From: Gammaproteobacteria bacterium
GTDB lineage: Bacteria; Pseudomonadota; Gammaproteobacteria; DSM-19610
NCBI GenBank assembly: GCA_015494295.1
Contig: WGBO01000071.1
Coordinates: forward strand, 1 to 64,000
DNA length: 64,000 nucleotides
Reading direction: 5' to 3'
Part shown: piece after piece, positions 27,048 to 35,721 of the stretch
How positions within the stretch are numbered: the stretch's first letter is position 1
How the letters are laid out: the number at the start of each line of letters is the position of its first letter
Notes under the pieces: generated by a model
Told to the model about the DNA's origin: nothing
The model's database searches: none
Seen by the model: only the letters and a program-made list of their open reading frames with translations
Position numbers and translations under genes: made by a program

Positions 27048-27926
27048 ATGTCCAAGAAGCATCCCGTGATCGCGGTGACCGGTTCCTCCGGCGCCGGCAC
27101 CACTACCGTGAAAGTCGCGTTCGAGCACATCTTCCGCCGCGAGGGCGTCAACCCGGCCGTCATCGAGGGTGACAGTTACCACCGCTACGACCGTGTCGCC
27201 ATGAAGGCCGCCATGGAAGAAGCTGAAAAGAGCGGCAACCGCAACTTCAGCCACTTCGGCCCCGAAGCCAACCTGTTCGACAAGCTCGCGGAAACCTTCA
27301 AGCAGTATGGCGAAACCGGCAGTTGCGAGCGCCGCTACTACCTGCACAGCGATGAGGAAGCCGAGCCGTTCGGCCAGAAGCCCGGTGAATTCACGCCCTG
27401 GGAGGAAATCCCGCCCGGCACCGACCTGCTGTTCTACGAAGGCCTGCACGGCGGTGTGGTCGACGGCACGGTCAATGTCGCCCAGTACGTCGACCTGCTG
27501 ATCGGCGTGGTGCCGATCGTCAACCTCGAGTGGATCCAGAAGATCCACCGCGACTGCGCGCAGCGCGGCTACTCCGCCGAAGCGGTAACCGACACCATCC
27601 TGCGCCGCATGTACGACTACGTGCACTACATCACGCCACAGTTCTCGCGCACCGACATCAACTTCCAGCGCGTGCCGACGGTCGACACCTCCAATCCCTT
27701 CATCGCCCGCGACATCCCGACGCCCGACGAGAGCTTCGTGGTGATCCGCTTCCGCGATCCGAAGAAACTGGACGTGGACTTCCCCTACCTGCTGAACATG
27801 CTGGAAGGCTCGTTCATGTCGCGCCGCAACAGCATCGTCGTGCCCGGCGGCAAGATGGGCTTCGCCATGGAGATCATCCTGGCGCCGATCATCGAACGCA
27901 TGATCGACGAAAAGAAGTCCGCCTGA
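27048..27926 (+). CDS. prkB: Phosphoribulokinase
   Basis: Calvin-cycle kinase making ribulose-1,5-bisphosphate from ribulose-5-phosphate and ATP, the substrate for the RuBisCO at 43168-44562. It has 292 residues, the size of the proteobacterial class I enzyme. The P-loop region TGSSGAGTTTVK is at 11-22, with EGDSYHRYDR and the catalytic region FYEGLHGG near 140-150. GAGGAG precedes the ATG at 27048. It stands alone, with a terminator 26 nt after the stop, and is separate from the cbb cluster. Confidence 0.96.
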   Translation: MSKKHPVIAVTGSSGAGTTTVKVAFEHIFRREGVNPAVIEGDSYHRYDRVAMKAAMEEAEKSGNRNFSHFGPEANLFDKLAETFKQYGETGSCERRYYLHSDEEAEPFGQKPGEFTPWEEIPPGTDLLFYEGLHGGVVDGTVNVAQYVDLLIGVVPIVNLEWIQKIHRDCAQRGYSAEAVTDTILRRMYDYVHYITPQFSRTDINFQRVPTVDTSNPFIARDIPTPDESFVVIRFRDPKKLDVDFPYLLNMLEGSFMSRRNSIVVPGGKMGFAMEIILAPIIERMIDEKKSA

Positions 27927-27951
27927 ACGGCTGACCCGGGAACGCAAACGC

Positions 27952-27986
27952 GGGGGGCGCGCGGCCACAGGCCGACGCCCCCTTTT
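27952..27986 (+). terminator. Rho-independent terminator after prkB
   Basis: Two stacked stems (GGGGGCG/CGCCCCC and GGCC/GGCC with loop ACA) are followed by TTTT. It lies in the 75-nt gap between prkB and the FIST gene. Confidence 0.7.
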
Positions 27987-28001
27987 CGTCAGGCCAGGAA
28001 A

Positions 28002-29129
28002 ATGCCAGAAACACCTTCATTCATGCTCGGACACGCCCAGTCGCCGCACTGGGACAAGGCAACGGAGCAATGCCTGCAACAGATAGGCTACGTGCCGCCG
28101 GAGGCCAATATCGGCTTCCTGTACGTCACCGATCCGTTCGCCGACATGGTTCAGGTAATCCTCGAACAGTTGCGCGAGGAAACCGGCGTGGCCCACTGGG
28201 TGGGCACCGTCGGCATCGGCATCTGCGCCACCGGCAAGGAATACCTCCAGACTTCGGCCATGGCGGTGATGATCGGCTGTCTGCCCGACGACAGCTTTCG
28301 CATCCTGCCCTTCTACAACCGCGCCGCCGACAATCTGCCAGGAAGCTGGGACACCTGGCTGACCCGCTCCAGCACGCATGTCGCGGTGCTGCACGGCGAC
28401 CCCGCCAACGGCAGCCTGCCGCAACTGCTGGCGCAACTGGACGCCTCGCTGCCCGGTGGCTTCCTGGTGGGCGGCCTCAGTTCCTCGCACGGCGCCCACC
28501 CCCAGATCGCCGACGAAGTGCTGGACGGCGGCCTGTCCGGCGTGGTGTTCAATGACCGCCAGCCAATCCTCACCGGCCTCACCCAGGGCTGTTCGCCGAT
28601 CGCCGAAAAGCGTGTCATCACCGACTGCGACAACAACGTCATCAACCGTATCGACGACCGGCCGGCGCTGGACGTGCTCAAGGAGGATATCGGCGAGATT
28701 CTCGCCCGCGACCTGAACCGCGCCGCCGGTTATATCTTCGCCGGCCTGCCGATCCGCCAGTCGGACACGGGCGACTACCTGGTACGCAACCTGATCGGCG
28801 TGGACAGCGAAGGCGGCCGCATCGCCATCGGCGACATCGTGGCGCCCGGGCAACCCATCCAGTTCTGCCGGCGCGATGGCAAGACCGCCTGGGAAGACAT
28901 GCGCCGCATGCTCGACGAACTGGACGAGCGACTGGAAACGCCGCCGCGCGGCGGCCTCTATTTCTCCTGCCTGGGACGCGGCAAGGAGCTGTTCGGCGAG
29001 GAATCCGCGGAACTGGAGATGATCCGCCGCAAGCTCGGCGATTTCCCGCTGGTGGGCTTCTTCGCCAACGGCGAGATCTCCAACCAGCGCCTGTACGGCT
29101 ACACCGGCGTGCTGGTGCTGTTCGCCTAG
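28002..29129 (+). CDS. FIST domain sensory protein
   Basis: 375-residue cytoplasmic protein with a FIST_N domain (VGTVGIGICATGKEYLQTSAMAVMIGCLP at about 66-94, VGGLSSSHG) and a FIST_C domain (LVRNLIGVDSEGGRIAIGDIVAPGQPIQFCRRD, SCLGRGKELFGEESAELEMI, PLVGFFANGEI). FIST proteins are thought to sense small ligands such as amino acids; no output domain is attached. AGGAAA lies upstream of the ATG. The small downstream gene has no known link. Confidence 0.9.
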   Translation: MPETPSFMLGHAQSPHWDKATEQCLQQIGYVPPEANIGFLYVTDPFADMVQVILEQLREETGVAHWVGTVGIGICATGKEYLQTSAMAVMIGCLPDDSFRILPFYNRAADNLPGSWDTWLTRSSTHVAVLHGDPANGSLPQLLAQLDASLPGGFLVGGLSSSHGAHPQIADEVLDGGLSGVVFNDRQPILTGLTQGCSPIAEKRVITDCDNNVINRIDDRPALDVLKEDIGEILARDLNRAAGYIFAGLPIRQSDTGDYLVRNLIGVDSEGGRIAIGDIVAPGQPIQFCRRDGKTAWEDMRRMLDELDERLETPPRGGLYFSCLGRGKELFGEESAELEMIRRKLGDFPLVGFFANGEISNQRLYGYTGVLVLFA

Positions 29130-29264
29130 CGGCGCCCTTGCCGGCACGGACATCCGGTCTATACTTGGAACAGACCGGCGGGTTTCGGCCCGGCGGTTGG
29201 TGCGTGCACCTGTTTGCCTGGGCACGCTGTCCCGCAGCAACATGGAACTTCACGCCAGCCTGTC

Positions 29265-29531
29265 ATGCCCCACCTGATGGAAAATATCGAACGCTACCTG
29301 ATGTCCTGCCGGGAACTGACCGCCTTCTGCACCCAGAACGGCTGGATCGACACGCGTTCGCTCTACTATGAAATTATTGAGCAGAACGACCACCAGGTCA
29401 TCGCGCTGGTGCAGTTCGACGAAGTGCTGATGGAGGGCTCCGGCAGCCACGCCAGCCGCCTGCCCTGCCAGGGGCGGCTGCGGCTCACCCTCGACCATTA
29501 TGGCGAGGTGTGCCGCGCCGAGCTGCTCTAG
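29265..29531 (+). CDS. Hypothetical protein, 88 residues
   Basis: Small soluble protein beginning MPHLMENIERYLMSCREL, with a central ALVQFDEVLMEGSG segment and a C-terminal GRLRLTLDHYGEVCRAEL. I do not recognise the family. An internal ATG at 29277 is equally possible as the start, and the frame is open to 29214. It has three Cys and no signal or TM segment. It converges on the DsrE-like gene with a 6-nt gap. Its balanced composition argues for a real gene. Confidence 0.55.
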   Translation: MPHLMENIERYLMSCRELTAFCTQNGWIDTRSLYYEIIEQNDHQVIALVQFDEVLMEGSGSHASRLPCQGRLRLTLDHYGEVCRAELL

Positions 29532-29537
29532 CGCGGC

Positions 29538-30047
29538 TTACATCGCCACGTAACCCTCGCGCCGCAGCCTTTCCACCTCGTCAGGACCGTAAGGCACCTG
29601 GCGCAGAAAAGCCGGCACCTCGTCACTGCCGATACCACGCACGCGCATCTGGGTCTGGCAAATACTGATATCCACGGCGCCAAACGCTGCCAGGCGGGCG
29701 GCACGGTCGACCAGATCCTTGTAGCGGTCATAGTTCTTCAGGGCGAAAAACTCCACCTCCGGCCCGTGCAACACCAGCGAGATGACGGGCTGTTCACCCT
29801 TGCTCCGGGGGTGGTCCAGCAATGCCTCCACCCGGTCGAACAGCAACGCCAACGCCTCCTCGCTGTGCACCGAGATGTCGGCGTACCGGCGCAGCGGGGC
29901 CCGCCGCTGTGGGGGAACGATGGCGTCCAACGGCGGTCGCGCGGCGCGGGTGGCCGGCGCGCCGGCCGGCGTCGGCGCGGACAGGTAGTCCGCGGCAAAC
30001 CAGAACAACACCACCACCAATACGAATATCAGCAGGTTACGCCACAT
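29538..30047 (-). CDS. Membrane-anchored DsrE-like protein
   Basis: 169 residues. An N-terminal hydrophobic segment (LLIFVLVVVLFWFAADYL) is an anchor or signal. A Pro/Ala linker follows, then a DsrE/F-like domain: VISLVLHGPEVEFFALKNY, LAAFGAVDISICQTQMRVRG with a conserved Cys, and the C-terminal VPYGPDEVERLRREGYVAM. Relatives of this fold act in sulfur transfer, but this one lacks the DsrEFH partners and appears to face the periplasm. The start is the ATG just before the hydrophobic segment. It is divergent from ctaA. Confidence 0.82.
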   Translation of the reverse strand: MWRNLLIFVLVVVLFWFAADYLSAPTPAGAPATRAARPPLDAIVPPQRRAPLRRYADISVHSEEALALLFDRVEALLDHPRSKGEQPVISLVLHGPEVEFFALKNYDRYKDLVDRAARLAAFGAVDISICQTQMRVRGIGSDEVPAFLRQVPYGPDEVERLRREGYVAM

Positions 30048-30103
30048 GCAGCTTGTTCTCCGCCATCCGGCCACGAGGGAATACAACCATGTTGTAACAG
30101 GGT

Positions 30104-30133
30104 ACGACAGCACGCAACCACATCCGTTACAAT
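30104..30133 (+). promoter_or_regulatory. Candidate sigma-70 promoter of ctaA
   Basis: ACGACA (30104-30109), an 18-nt spacer and TACAAT (30128-30133) lie 37 nt before the ctaA start. The -10 is good and the -35 moderate (4 of 6 matches). Confidence 0.35.
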
Positions 30134-30170
30134 TTCGCAGAATTGAAAAACAACGAGATGGATGCGCCCG

Positions 30171-31238
30171 ATGTCAGCACTGCCCGACCAGATGTCCGAC
30201 CAGGCTCGAAAACAGGTAGCCGCCTGGCTGCTGCTGTGCTGTTTCATGATCTTTGCCATGGTCATTCTCGGGGGTGTCACGCGCCTGACGGGCTCGGGGC
30301 TGTCGATGGTGGAATGGGATCCCATTTTCGGCTTTGTCCCGCCGCTGAACGAACAGGCCTGGCAGGAGGTATTCGAGAAATACCAGGCCTCTCCCGAGTA
30401 CCGGAAGATCAACGTCGGCATGGACCTGCACGGTTTCAAGTCGATCTACTGGTTCGAATTCTCACACCGGGTGCTGGGCCGCTCCATCGGCACGGTCTTC
30501 CTGATCCCCTTCCTGTATTTTCTGTGGCGCGGCATGCTCACCCGGCGCTGGGTGCCGCGGCTAGCGTTCGCTTTCGTGCTCGGTGGCCTTCAGGGCCTGC
30601 TGGGCTGGTACATGGTAAAGAGCGGCCTGATCGATCGTCCGCACGTCAGCCAGTACCGCCTGACCGCGCACCTGGGTCTGGCGCTGGTGATTTACTGCTA
30701 CCTGTTATGGCTGCTGTTCGACCTGCTGGCGCCGCAACCGGAACCGCCTGAAGTCAGCAGGCAGGTGCGAGGGCCGGCACGCTGGCTGTTCGCGCTGGCC
30801 GCGACCACGGTGCTGTCCGGCGGGTTCGTCGCCGGGCTGAAGGCGGGGCATGCCTACAACACCTTCCCGAAAATGGGCGACCAGTGGCTGCCCCCGGCAG
30901 GCTGGATGCTGGAACCCTGGTGGCGCAACCTGTTCGAAAACATCGCCACCGTGCAATTCGACCACCGCGTGCTCGCCACCCTGACTTTCACCGGGCTGCT
31001 GGTGCTCGGCCTGCGCTACCGCGGCCGGGTACGCACCCGCGCCACCCGGATAGCCCTGAACCTGCTGATGCTGGTCACGGTGGTGCAGGTCGGCCTTGGC
31101 ATTTCCACCCTGTTGCTGCGCGTGCCGGTGCCACTGGCCTCGCTGCACCAGGCCGGCGCCCTGACCTTGCTGACGGTGTTGCTGTTCGTCAATCACCGCT
31201 TTCGCCGCCTGTCCGCCACGAGCGCGGCAACGCGCTGA
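30171..31238 (+). CDS. ctaA: Heme A synthase CtaA (COX15 type)
   Basis: Inner-membrane enzyme oxidizing the C8 methyl of heme O to the formyl of heme A for aa3-type oxidases. The product of about 355 residues has eight predicted TM helices and the four conserved heme-ligating His in FEFSHRVLGR, RLTAHLGLAL, VQFDHRVLA and ASLHQAGAL, plus VILGGVTRLTGSGLSMVEWDP after the first helix. ATG 30162 is an alternative start three codons upstream. No oxidase genes are adjacent, but the gene implies an aa3-type oxidase elsewhere. Confidence 0.94.
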   Translation: MSALPDQMSDQARKQVAAWLLLCCFMIFAMVILGGVTRLTGSGLSMVEWDPIFGFVPPLNEQAWQEVFEKYQASPEYRKINVGMDLHGFKSIYWFEFSHRVLGRSIGTVFLIPFLYFLWRGMLTRRWVPRLAFAFVLGGLQGLLGWYMVKSGLIDRPHVSQYRLTAHLGLALVIYCYLLWLLFDLLAPQPEPPEVSRQVRGPARWLFALAATTVLSGGFVAGLKAGHAYNTFPKMGDQWLPPAGWMLEPWWRNLFENIATVQFDHRVLATLTFTGLLVLGLRYRGRVRTRATRIALNLLMLVTVVQVGLGISTLLLRVPVPLASLHQAGALTLLTVLLFVNHRFRRLSATSAATR

Positions 31239-31285
31239 ATCCGTCGACACGGCGGAAATTGCCTCCGTCCCCTTTTTTGGAGCAT

Positions 31286-31312
31286 GAAAAAGCCCGGCGC
31301 CTGGCCGGGCTT
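31286..31312 (-). terminator. Terminator of the cytochrome c gene
   Basis: Perfect 10-bp stem AAAGCCCGGC/GCCGGGCTTT with a 5-nt loop. On the minus strand it is followed by T residues, so it terminates the cytochrome gene; it may also act weakly for ctaA. Confidence 0.8.
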
Positions 31313-31336
31313 TGGAGGTACTGCGTGGGCGCGCTG

Positions 31337-31642
31337 TCAGAGCGACGAGAAGTACGCGGCCAGGTTGGCGATATCGGCATCGCTCAACGGCTTGGCCATG
31401 CCGGACATGGTTGGATCCTTGCGGGTTCCGTCACGGAAGGCCTTCAACTGCTTGGCCAGGTAGGCTTCCTTCTGGCCGGCCAGGTTCGGCCACATGGGAT
31501 TGGAGCTGATGCCCTTGGCGCCATGGCAACCCGCACACATGGAAGCCTTGGCCTTGCCGGCAGCGGCATCGCCACCCGCCATGCTGACGCTGGCTCCAAA
31601 CAACAAGACACTTCCTGCAACTGCTACTAACACCTTCTTCAT
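31337..31642 (-). CDS. Periplasmic monoheme cytochrome c (c553/c5-like)
   Basis: 101-residue precursor with a signal peptide (hydrophobic 4-20, cleavage after SMA) and one heme site CAGCH at 36-40. It has [31 protein letters not shown] and an axial Met in the [12 protein letters not shown] region. This is the small class I cytochrome pattern, a likely electron carrier to a terminal oxidase or nitrate/nitrite respiration. The start at 31642 gives the signal peptide; the longer frame reaches into the FNR box. It is probably controlled by that box and ends at a strong terminator. Confidence 0.93.
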   Translation of the reverse strand: MKKVLVAVAGSVLLFGASVSMAGGDAAAGKAKASMCAGCHGAKGISSNPMWPNLAGQKEAYLAKQLKAFRDGTRKDPTMSGMAKPLSDADIANLAAYFSSL

Positions 31643-31715
31643 GATTTCACTCCAGACACGGTCGTTGTGGATAAAACTGGTTCCGTATTCTGTCAGACCA
31701 GCCCGGTGCTGTAAA

Positions 31716-31729
31716 TTGACCTTGATCAA
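31716..31729 (-). promoter_or_regulatory. FNR/Anr-type box upstream of the cytochrome c gene
   Basis: Minus strand TTGATCAAGGTCAA matches TTGAT-N4-ATCAA with one mismatch. A -10-like CAGAAT lies at 31692-31687, giving a start near 31680, so the box is centred at about -42, the position for class II FNR activation. Confidence 0.7.
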
Positions 31730-31918
31730 ACAGCGATTTTATGTAACATCAGTAAATTAATAAGGATATCAAATAACTTTCAGGGTACTCGACCCTGCCT
31801 GGGCCTTTTCGTCCATATCGTGTGGACGATGTCGTGTTCGCCCCGCCCCGCAGCCCAGCATGCCTGCAACGTATTAATAATATGGATATTTCACGGGAAG
31901 CACAGGAACGAGACCTTC

Positions 31919-32779
31919 ATGCCGATCGACGCCAAAGACCTGATCTCCGACAGCCTCGAACTCGCCTCCCTGCCCGCAGTGGTCATGACGGCCATCGACA
32001 TGCTCAACAACCCCGGCACCTCGGCCTCGGATATCGGCGAGGTGATCAGCCAGGATCCGGCGCTCTCGATCAAACTGCTGAGAATCGTCAACAGCGCCTT
32101 CTACGGTTTCCCCTCCCGGATCGACACCATATCGCGCGCCATCACCATCGTTGGCACGCGTGAACTGACCGACCTGATCCTGGGGTCGAGCGCCATACAG
32201 GTCTTCTCGCGACTGCCCAACCGGCTGATCAACATGCGGCAGTTCTGGGAACACAGCCTCTACGCCGGCGTGGTAGCGCGCATCCTGGCGCGTTATCTGC
32301 GCGCACCCAATACCGAACGCTGCTTTGTCACCGGCCTGCTTCACGACATCGGCACACTGATCCTGTGCCGGCAGGCGCCTGACAAAACCGCGGAAGCACT
32401 GGAGATCGCCCGCTCACGGCACATTCCGCTGCACATCGCCGAACGCGAGGTGTTCGGTTTCGACCACGGCACGGTGGGTGCCGAACTGATGCGTCAGTGG
32501 AAGCTGCCGGACAGTTTTGTCGCGGCCGCCCGCCATCACCACCAGCCCTCGGCCAGTGAAAACTTCAGGCTGGAAACCGCCACCATCCACCTCGCCGATG
32601 TCATCACCGGCATGGTGCACCCGGCGGCGGCCGACACCGGACAGCCGCCACTGCTGGAACCGGGCGCCTGGGAACTTACCGGCCTGTCTATAGAAATCGT
32701 CGAAGCCGTGTCCGCCGAGGCCGACCTGCAATTTGAGGAAGCCTGCGCTGTCATCCTGCCGCGGGAACTGGCCGCCTGA
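31919..32779 (+). CDS. HDOD domain signalling protein
   Basis: 286-residue cytoplasmic protein with an HDOD domain from about 12 to 215: LPAVVMTAIDMLNNP, ISQDPALSIKLLRIVNSAFYG and HDIG at 142-145. HDOD proteins are HD-related signalling proteins. The rest of the metal site appears weak, so catalysis is uncertain. The start at 31919 (MPIDAKDLIS) follows the GAG-rich AGGAACGAGACC; the longer frame from 31820 adds an unlikely N-terminus. No output partner is adjacent. Confidence 0.88.
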   Translation: MPIDAKDLISDSLELASLPAVVMTAIDMLNNPGTSASDIGEVISQDPALSIKLLRIVNSAFYGFPSRIDTISRAITIVGTRELTDLILGSSAIQVFSRLPNRLINMRQFWEHSLYAGVVARILARYLRAPNTERCFVTGLLHDIGTLILCRQAPDKTAEALEIARSRHIPLHIAEREVFGFDHGTVGAELMRQWKLPDSFVAAARHHHQPSASENFRLETATIHLADVITGMVHPAAADTGQPPLLEPGAWELTGLSIEIVEAVSAEADLQFEEACAVILPRELAA

Positions 32780-32793
32780 ACGCGGTCCGATCT

Positions 32794-33180
32794 TCAGCCC
32801 AGCAGATCGCGCACCTTTTCCAGCCTGGCGCGCACCTGGCCGGCGAGATCCTTCACACCTTCCTTCTCCACCAGTCCGAGCACGGCCGCGGGGTCCATGA
32901 ACGCCACGGTGATACTGCCGTCGTCTTCCTCGCGCACTACGACGTTGCAGGGCAGCAGCAAACCGATATCGGGGTCGGCGTTGATGGCCTCGTTCGCCAG
33001 TTTCGGGTTGCAAGCACCGAGGATGGTATAGGGCTTGCGGTCGACATCGATCTTCTTCTTGAGCGTGGCCTTGACATCGATGGTCGTCAACACCCCGAAA
33101 CCCTCGGTCTTGAGCGCTTCCGTGACCTTCTCGATGGCCTCGTCAAAACCGCAATCCATCTTCACACTGAATCCGTACAT
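32794..33180 (-). CDS. DUF302 family protein
   Basis: 128 residues matching the DUF302 pattern: FDEAIEKVTEALKTEGFGVLTTIDV, YTILGACNPKLANEAINADPDIGLLLPCNVVVRE and VAFMDPAAVLG. Members are small alpha/beta proteins of unknown function, often found with sulfur or c-type cytochrome genes. The start MYGFSVKMDCGF at 33180 is chosen because the family begins there. A TACAAT on the minus strand at 33220-33215 is a plausible -10. It converges on the HDOD gene 14 nt away. Confidence 0.9.
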   Translation of the reverse strand: MYGFSVKMDCGFDEAIEKVTEALKTEGFGVLTTIDVKATLKKKIDVDRKPYTILGACNPKLANEAINADPDIGLLLPCNVVVREEDDGSITVAFMDPAAVLGLVEKEGVKDLAGQVRARLEKVRDLLG

Positions 33181-33254
33181 GATCCTGCTCCTCGACTGGT
33201 AAGAAATGGGGATTGATTGTACCGGATAGCCACCGGCGGGGTAGACTGGTGCAT

Positions 33255-33698
33255 ATGCACGCACGCTCCCGGACATTCTGGCGCGACCCGGTGTTCCTCG
33301 CCGCCGTGGCGGCCGCCTTTCTTTACTGGGGACTGCTGGCCATCACTTCAAGCACGACCACCGACCCGGCCTGGCCATTACGGGAACCCGCGCAGTTTCT
33401 CTACCCGGCACTGCTGTACCCGGTCATCGAGGAAATCCTGTTTCGGGGACTCATACAGGACGCGGTCCGCGACCACCTCAGGCCCTGGCACCTTGGCTGG
33501 CTGACCCACGCCAATCTTGTCACCAGCCTGCTGTTCACCGCCCTGCACTTCTTCAACCATCCGCCACTGTGGGCGGCTTCGGTGTTCCTGCCCTCGCTGC
33601 TGTTCGGCCTGCTGCGCGAACGCAGCGGCGGCCTCGCCGCCCCCATCACCCTCCACGTCTTCTACAACAGCGGCTACTTCTGGCTTTTCACCCACTAA
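33255..33698 (+). CDS. CPBP-type glutamic intramembrane protease (MrtJ-like)
   Basis: 147-residue integral membrane protein with the Abi/CPBP motifs: Glu59-Glu60 with Arg64 in VIEEILFRGL, a His in LLFTALHFFNHPP near 95, and the C-terminal HVFYNSGYFWLF. Its short length and these end motifs resemble MrtJ, the protease of the JDVT-CTERM sorting system; that assignment is from memory of the family. No JDVT-CTERM substrate was found in the window. The start at 33255 leads straight into the first TM helix. Confidence 0.78.
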   Translation: MHARSRTFWRDPVFLAAVAAAFLYWGLLAITSSTTTDPAWPLREPAQFLYPALLYPVIEEILFRGLIQDAVRDHLRPWHLGWLTHANLVTSLLFTALHFFNHPPLWAASVFLPSLLFGLLRERSGGLAAPITLHVFYNSGYFWLFTH

Positions 33699-33736
33699 AA
33701 AGGGGACGGAGGCGTAAACGCCTCCGCCCCCTTTTT
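33697..33736. terminator. Bidirectional terminator / dispersed-repeat palindrome
   Basis: A 16-18 bp stem with loop TAAA and runs of A and T on either side, so it can terminate both the CPBP gene and the convergent small exported protein gene. The left arm contains GGGGACGGAGGC, also seen elsewhere in the window (31261-31277 inverted, 44791-44805 variant). Confidence 0.8.
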
Positions 33737-33742
33737 GAGGGC

Positions 33743-34066
33743 CTAGAGGTCGCCGAGGGGGCGGGCGAAGGTGTACCTGGCGGGTTCGACCACCAGCTTG
33801 TCGGCGGCCTGGCCGACGTTGCCGCCAAGGGCGCTGAACGGCAGGGTAACGACAAAGGTCGCCGTGCTCAGCACGGTGCCAACCAGCATGAACGGGCGCA
33901 CCATGAAGGCATCGGCCAGCATTTCACCGCCGGTGGGGCCGGCGTTGGGGTTGTCGAAGGCGTAATCGGCGGCAGAGGCCGTCATCGGCAGGCTGATGGT
34001 CGCCATTGCCAGGGCGCCCGCCATTGCATAACTCGTCAGTTTTTTAGGGATCATCCGCATGACCAT
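33743..34066 (-). CDS. Small exported protein, unknown function
   Basis: 107-residue precursor with a clear signal peptide (KKLTSYAMAGALAMATISLPMTASAA) and a short mature part containing a hydrophobic stretch (FMLVGTVLSTATFVVTLPFSALGG) and FARPLGDL at the end. I do not recognise a characterized family; similar short exported proteins occur in Gammaproteobacteria. GGAGAGGGA directly precedes the ATG at 34066; ATG 34060 is also possible. It stands alone between a terminator and purC. Confidence 0.75.
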   Translation of the reverse strand: MVMRMIPKKLTSYAMAGALAMATISLPMTASAADYAFDNPNAGPTGGEMLADAFMVRPFMLVGTVLSTATFVVTLPFSALGGNVGQAADKLVVEPARYTFARPLGDL

Positions 34067-34212
34067 TCCCTCTCCACGGTTGGGCACCGCAAGGGTGCCG
34101 ATGAATTCAACGACCTGCATCTTCCTGCAATAACGGCATTCTGGCAAAAAATTTAACGTTTTCATGTGCCGGGGCATGCCGAACCGGGACGCCGTTCGCG
34201 TTTCGGTGAAAT

Positions 34213-35109
34213 TCAGGCGAGGCCGTGGCCGGTCAGCCGCCGCAGGGCCTCGTGGTATTTCTCCGCGGTGCGCCGAATGATGTCGTCGGGCAGCCGCGGA
34301 CCCGGCGCCGTCTTGTCCCAGTCCAGGGTTTCCAGGTAGTCGCGCACGAACTGCTTGTCGAAGCTGGGCGGGCTGATGCCCACCCGGTACTGATCCTCGG
34401 GCCAGAAACGCGAGGAGTCGGGCGTCAGCACCTCGTCGATCAACACCAGATCACCGCGCGCGTCGACGCCGAACTCGAACTTGGTGTCGGCGATGATGAT
34501 GCCGCGTTCGCGCGCATAGTCCGCCGCCTGGCGATAGATGGCCAGGCTCACATCGCGCACCCGCGCAGCCAGATCCGCGCCCAGCAGACGCTCGGTGGCG
34601 GCAAAATCGATGTTCTCATCGTGCTCGCCCACCTCGGCCTTGCTGGAGGGCGTGTAGATCGGTTCCGGCAGTTGCCCGGCCATGCGCAGGCCTTCCGGCA
34701 GACGGATGCCGCACACCGCACCGCTGGACTGGTAGTCCTTCCAGCCAGAGCCGATCAGGTAACCGCGCACGATCGCCTCGACCGGCAGGGCCTGGAGCCT
34801 GCGCACCACGATGGCGCGTCCTTCCACCTGCTCCCGCTCGGCGGCATCCGGCAGCACTTCCTCCAGGGACAGCTCGGCGAGGTGGTTGGGTACCAGCTCT
34901 CGCGTGCGGTCGAACCAGAAGTTCGACACCGCGGTGAGCACCGCGCCCTTGCCGGGAATGGGATCGGGCAGCACCACGTCGAAGGCCGACAGGCGGTCGC
35001 TGGTGACGATCAGCAGGTGATCGTCGCCGACGGCGTAGATATCGCGCACCTTGCCGCGCGCCACCAGCGGCAGGCTGGAGAGGGAGGATTCGTATAAAAC
35101 ATCGAGCAT
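34213..35109 (-). CDS. purC: SAICAR synthetase PurC
   Basis: Phosphoribosylaminoimidazole-succinocarboxamide synthase of purine synthesis, joining aspartate to CAIR with ATP. The 298-residue product starts [25 protein letters not shown], with the GKVRDIY family signature near 19-25. It also has [36 protein letters not shown] and [11 protein letters not shown]. The length matches the longer PurC group. It is divergent from purEK, which acts just before it. A minus-strand TACAAT near 35167-35162 may be its -10. Confidence 0.96.
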   Translation of the reverse strand: MLDVLYESSLSSLPLVARGKVRDIYAVGDDHLLIVTSDRLSAFDVVLPDPIPGKGAVLTAVSNFWFDRTRELVPNHLAELSLEEVLPDAAEREQVEGRAIVVRRLQALPVEAIVRGYLIGSGWKDYQSSGAVCGIRLPEGLRMAGQLPEPIYTPSSKAEVGEHDENIDFAATERLLGADLAARVRDVSLAIYRQAADYARERGIIIADTKFEFGVDARGDLVLIDEVLTPDSSRFWPEDQYRVGISPPSFDKQFVRDYLETLDWDKTAPGPRLPDDIIRRTAEKYHEALRRLTGHGLA

Positions 35110-35226
35110 GGCGGTTTTCCGTCAGAATACTGGCAGTGGGCCGGCGGCCGGCAAAAGGCGATTGTACCGGTGGCGGCGGGTGGTGGCGATGGTACAATGC
35201 GCGTTTCGCAAATTCCGGGACAAGGT

Positions 35227-35721
35227 ATGTCAGCCAACAAGATCGGCCTGGTAATGGGCAGCAACAGCGACTGGGAGATCATGCAGTCGGCCGCCGACAA
35301 GCTGGAACAGTTTGGCGTCGATTTCGAGGCGCGCGTCGTATCCGCCCACCGCACCCCGGATCTGCTGTTCGAATATGCCTCCAGCGCCCGTGAGCGCGGC
35401 CTCGCGGCCATTATCGCCGGCGCGGGTGGCGCCGCCCACCTGCCGGGCATGCTGGCCGCCAAGACCACCCTGCCGGTGCTGGGCGTACCGGTGCCGTCGC
35501 GTCACCTGAAGGGCATGGACTCGCTGCTGTCGATCGTGCAGATGCCCCAGGGCGTGCCGGTCGCCACCTTTGCCATCGGCGCCGCCGGCGCCGCCAACGC
35601 GGCCCTGTACGCCATCAGCCTGCTGGCCCTGAACGACGCGGCGCTGGGCAGGAAACTCGACGACTTCCGCGCCGCCCAGACTGAAATGGCGCTCAACATG
35701 CGAGTCCCCCCCGAATCATGA
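35227..35721 (+). CDS. purE: N5-carboxyaminoimidazole ribonucleotide mutase PurE
   Basis: Class I PurE converting N5-CAIR to CAIR in purine synthesis. It has 164 residues with the N-terminal [48 protein letters not shown] and [20 protein letters not shown]. The start at 35227 is preceded by AAGG; the longer frame to 35170 runs through a probable TACAAT promoter element at 35193-35198. Its stop overlaps the purK ATG in an ATGA, so the two are coupled. Confidence 0.96.
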   Translation: MSANKIGLVMGSNSDWEIMQSAADKLEQFGVDFEARVVSAHRTPDLLFEYASSARERGLAAIIAGAGGAAHLPGMLAAKTTLPVLGVPVPSRHLKGMDSLLSIVQMPQGVPVATFAIGAAGAANAALYAISLLALNDAALGRKLDDFRAAQTEMALNMRVPPES

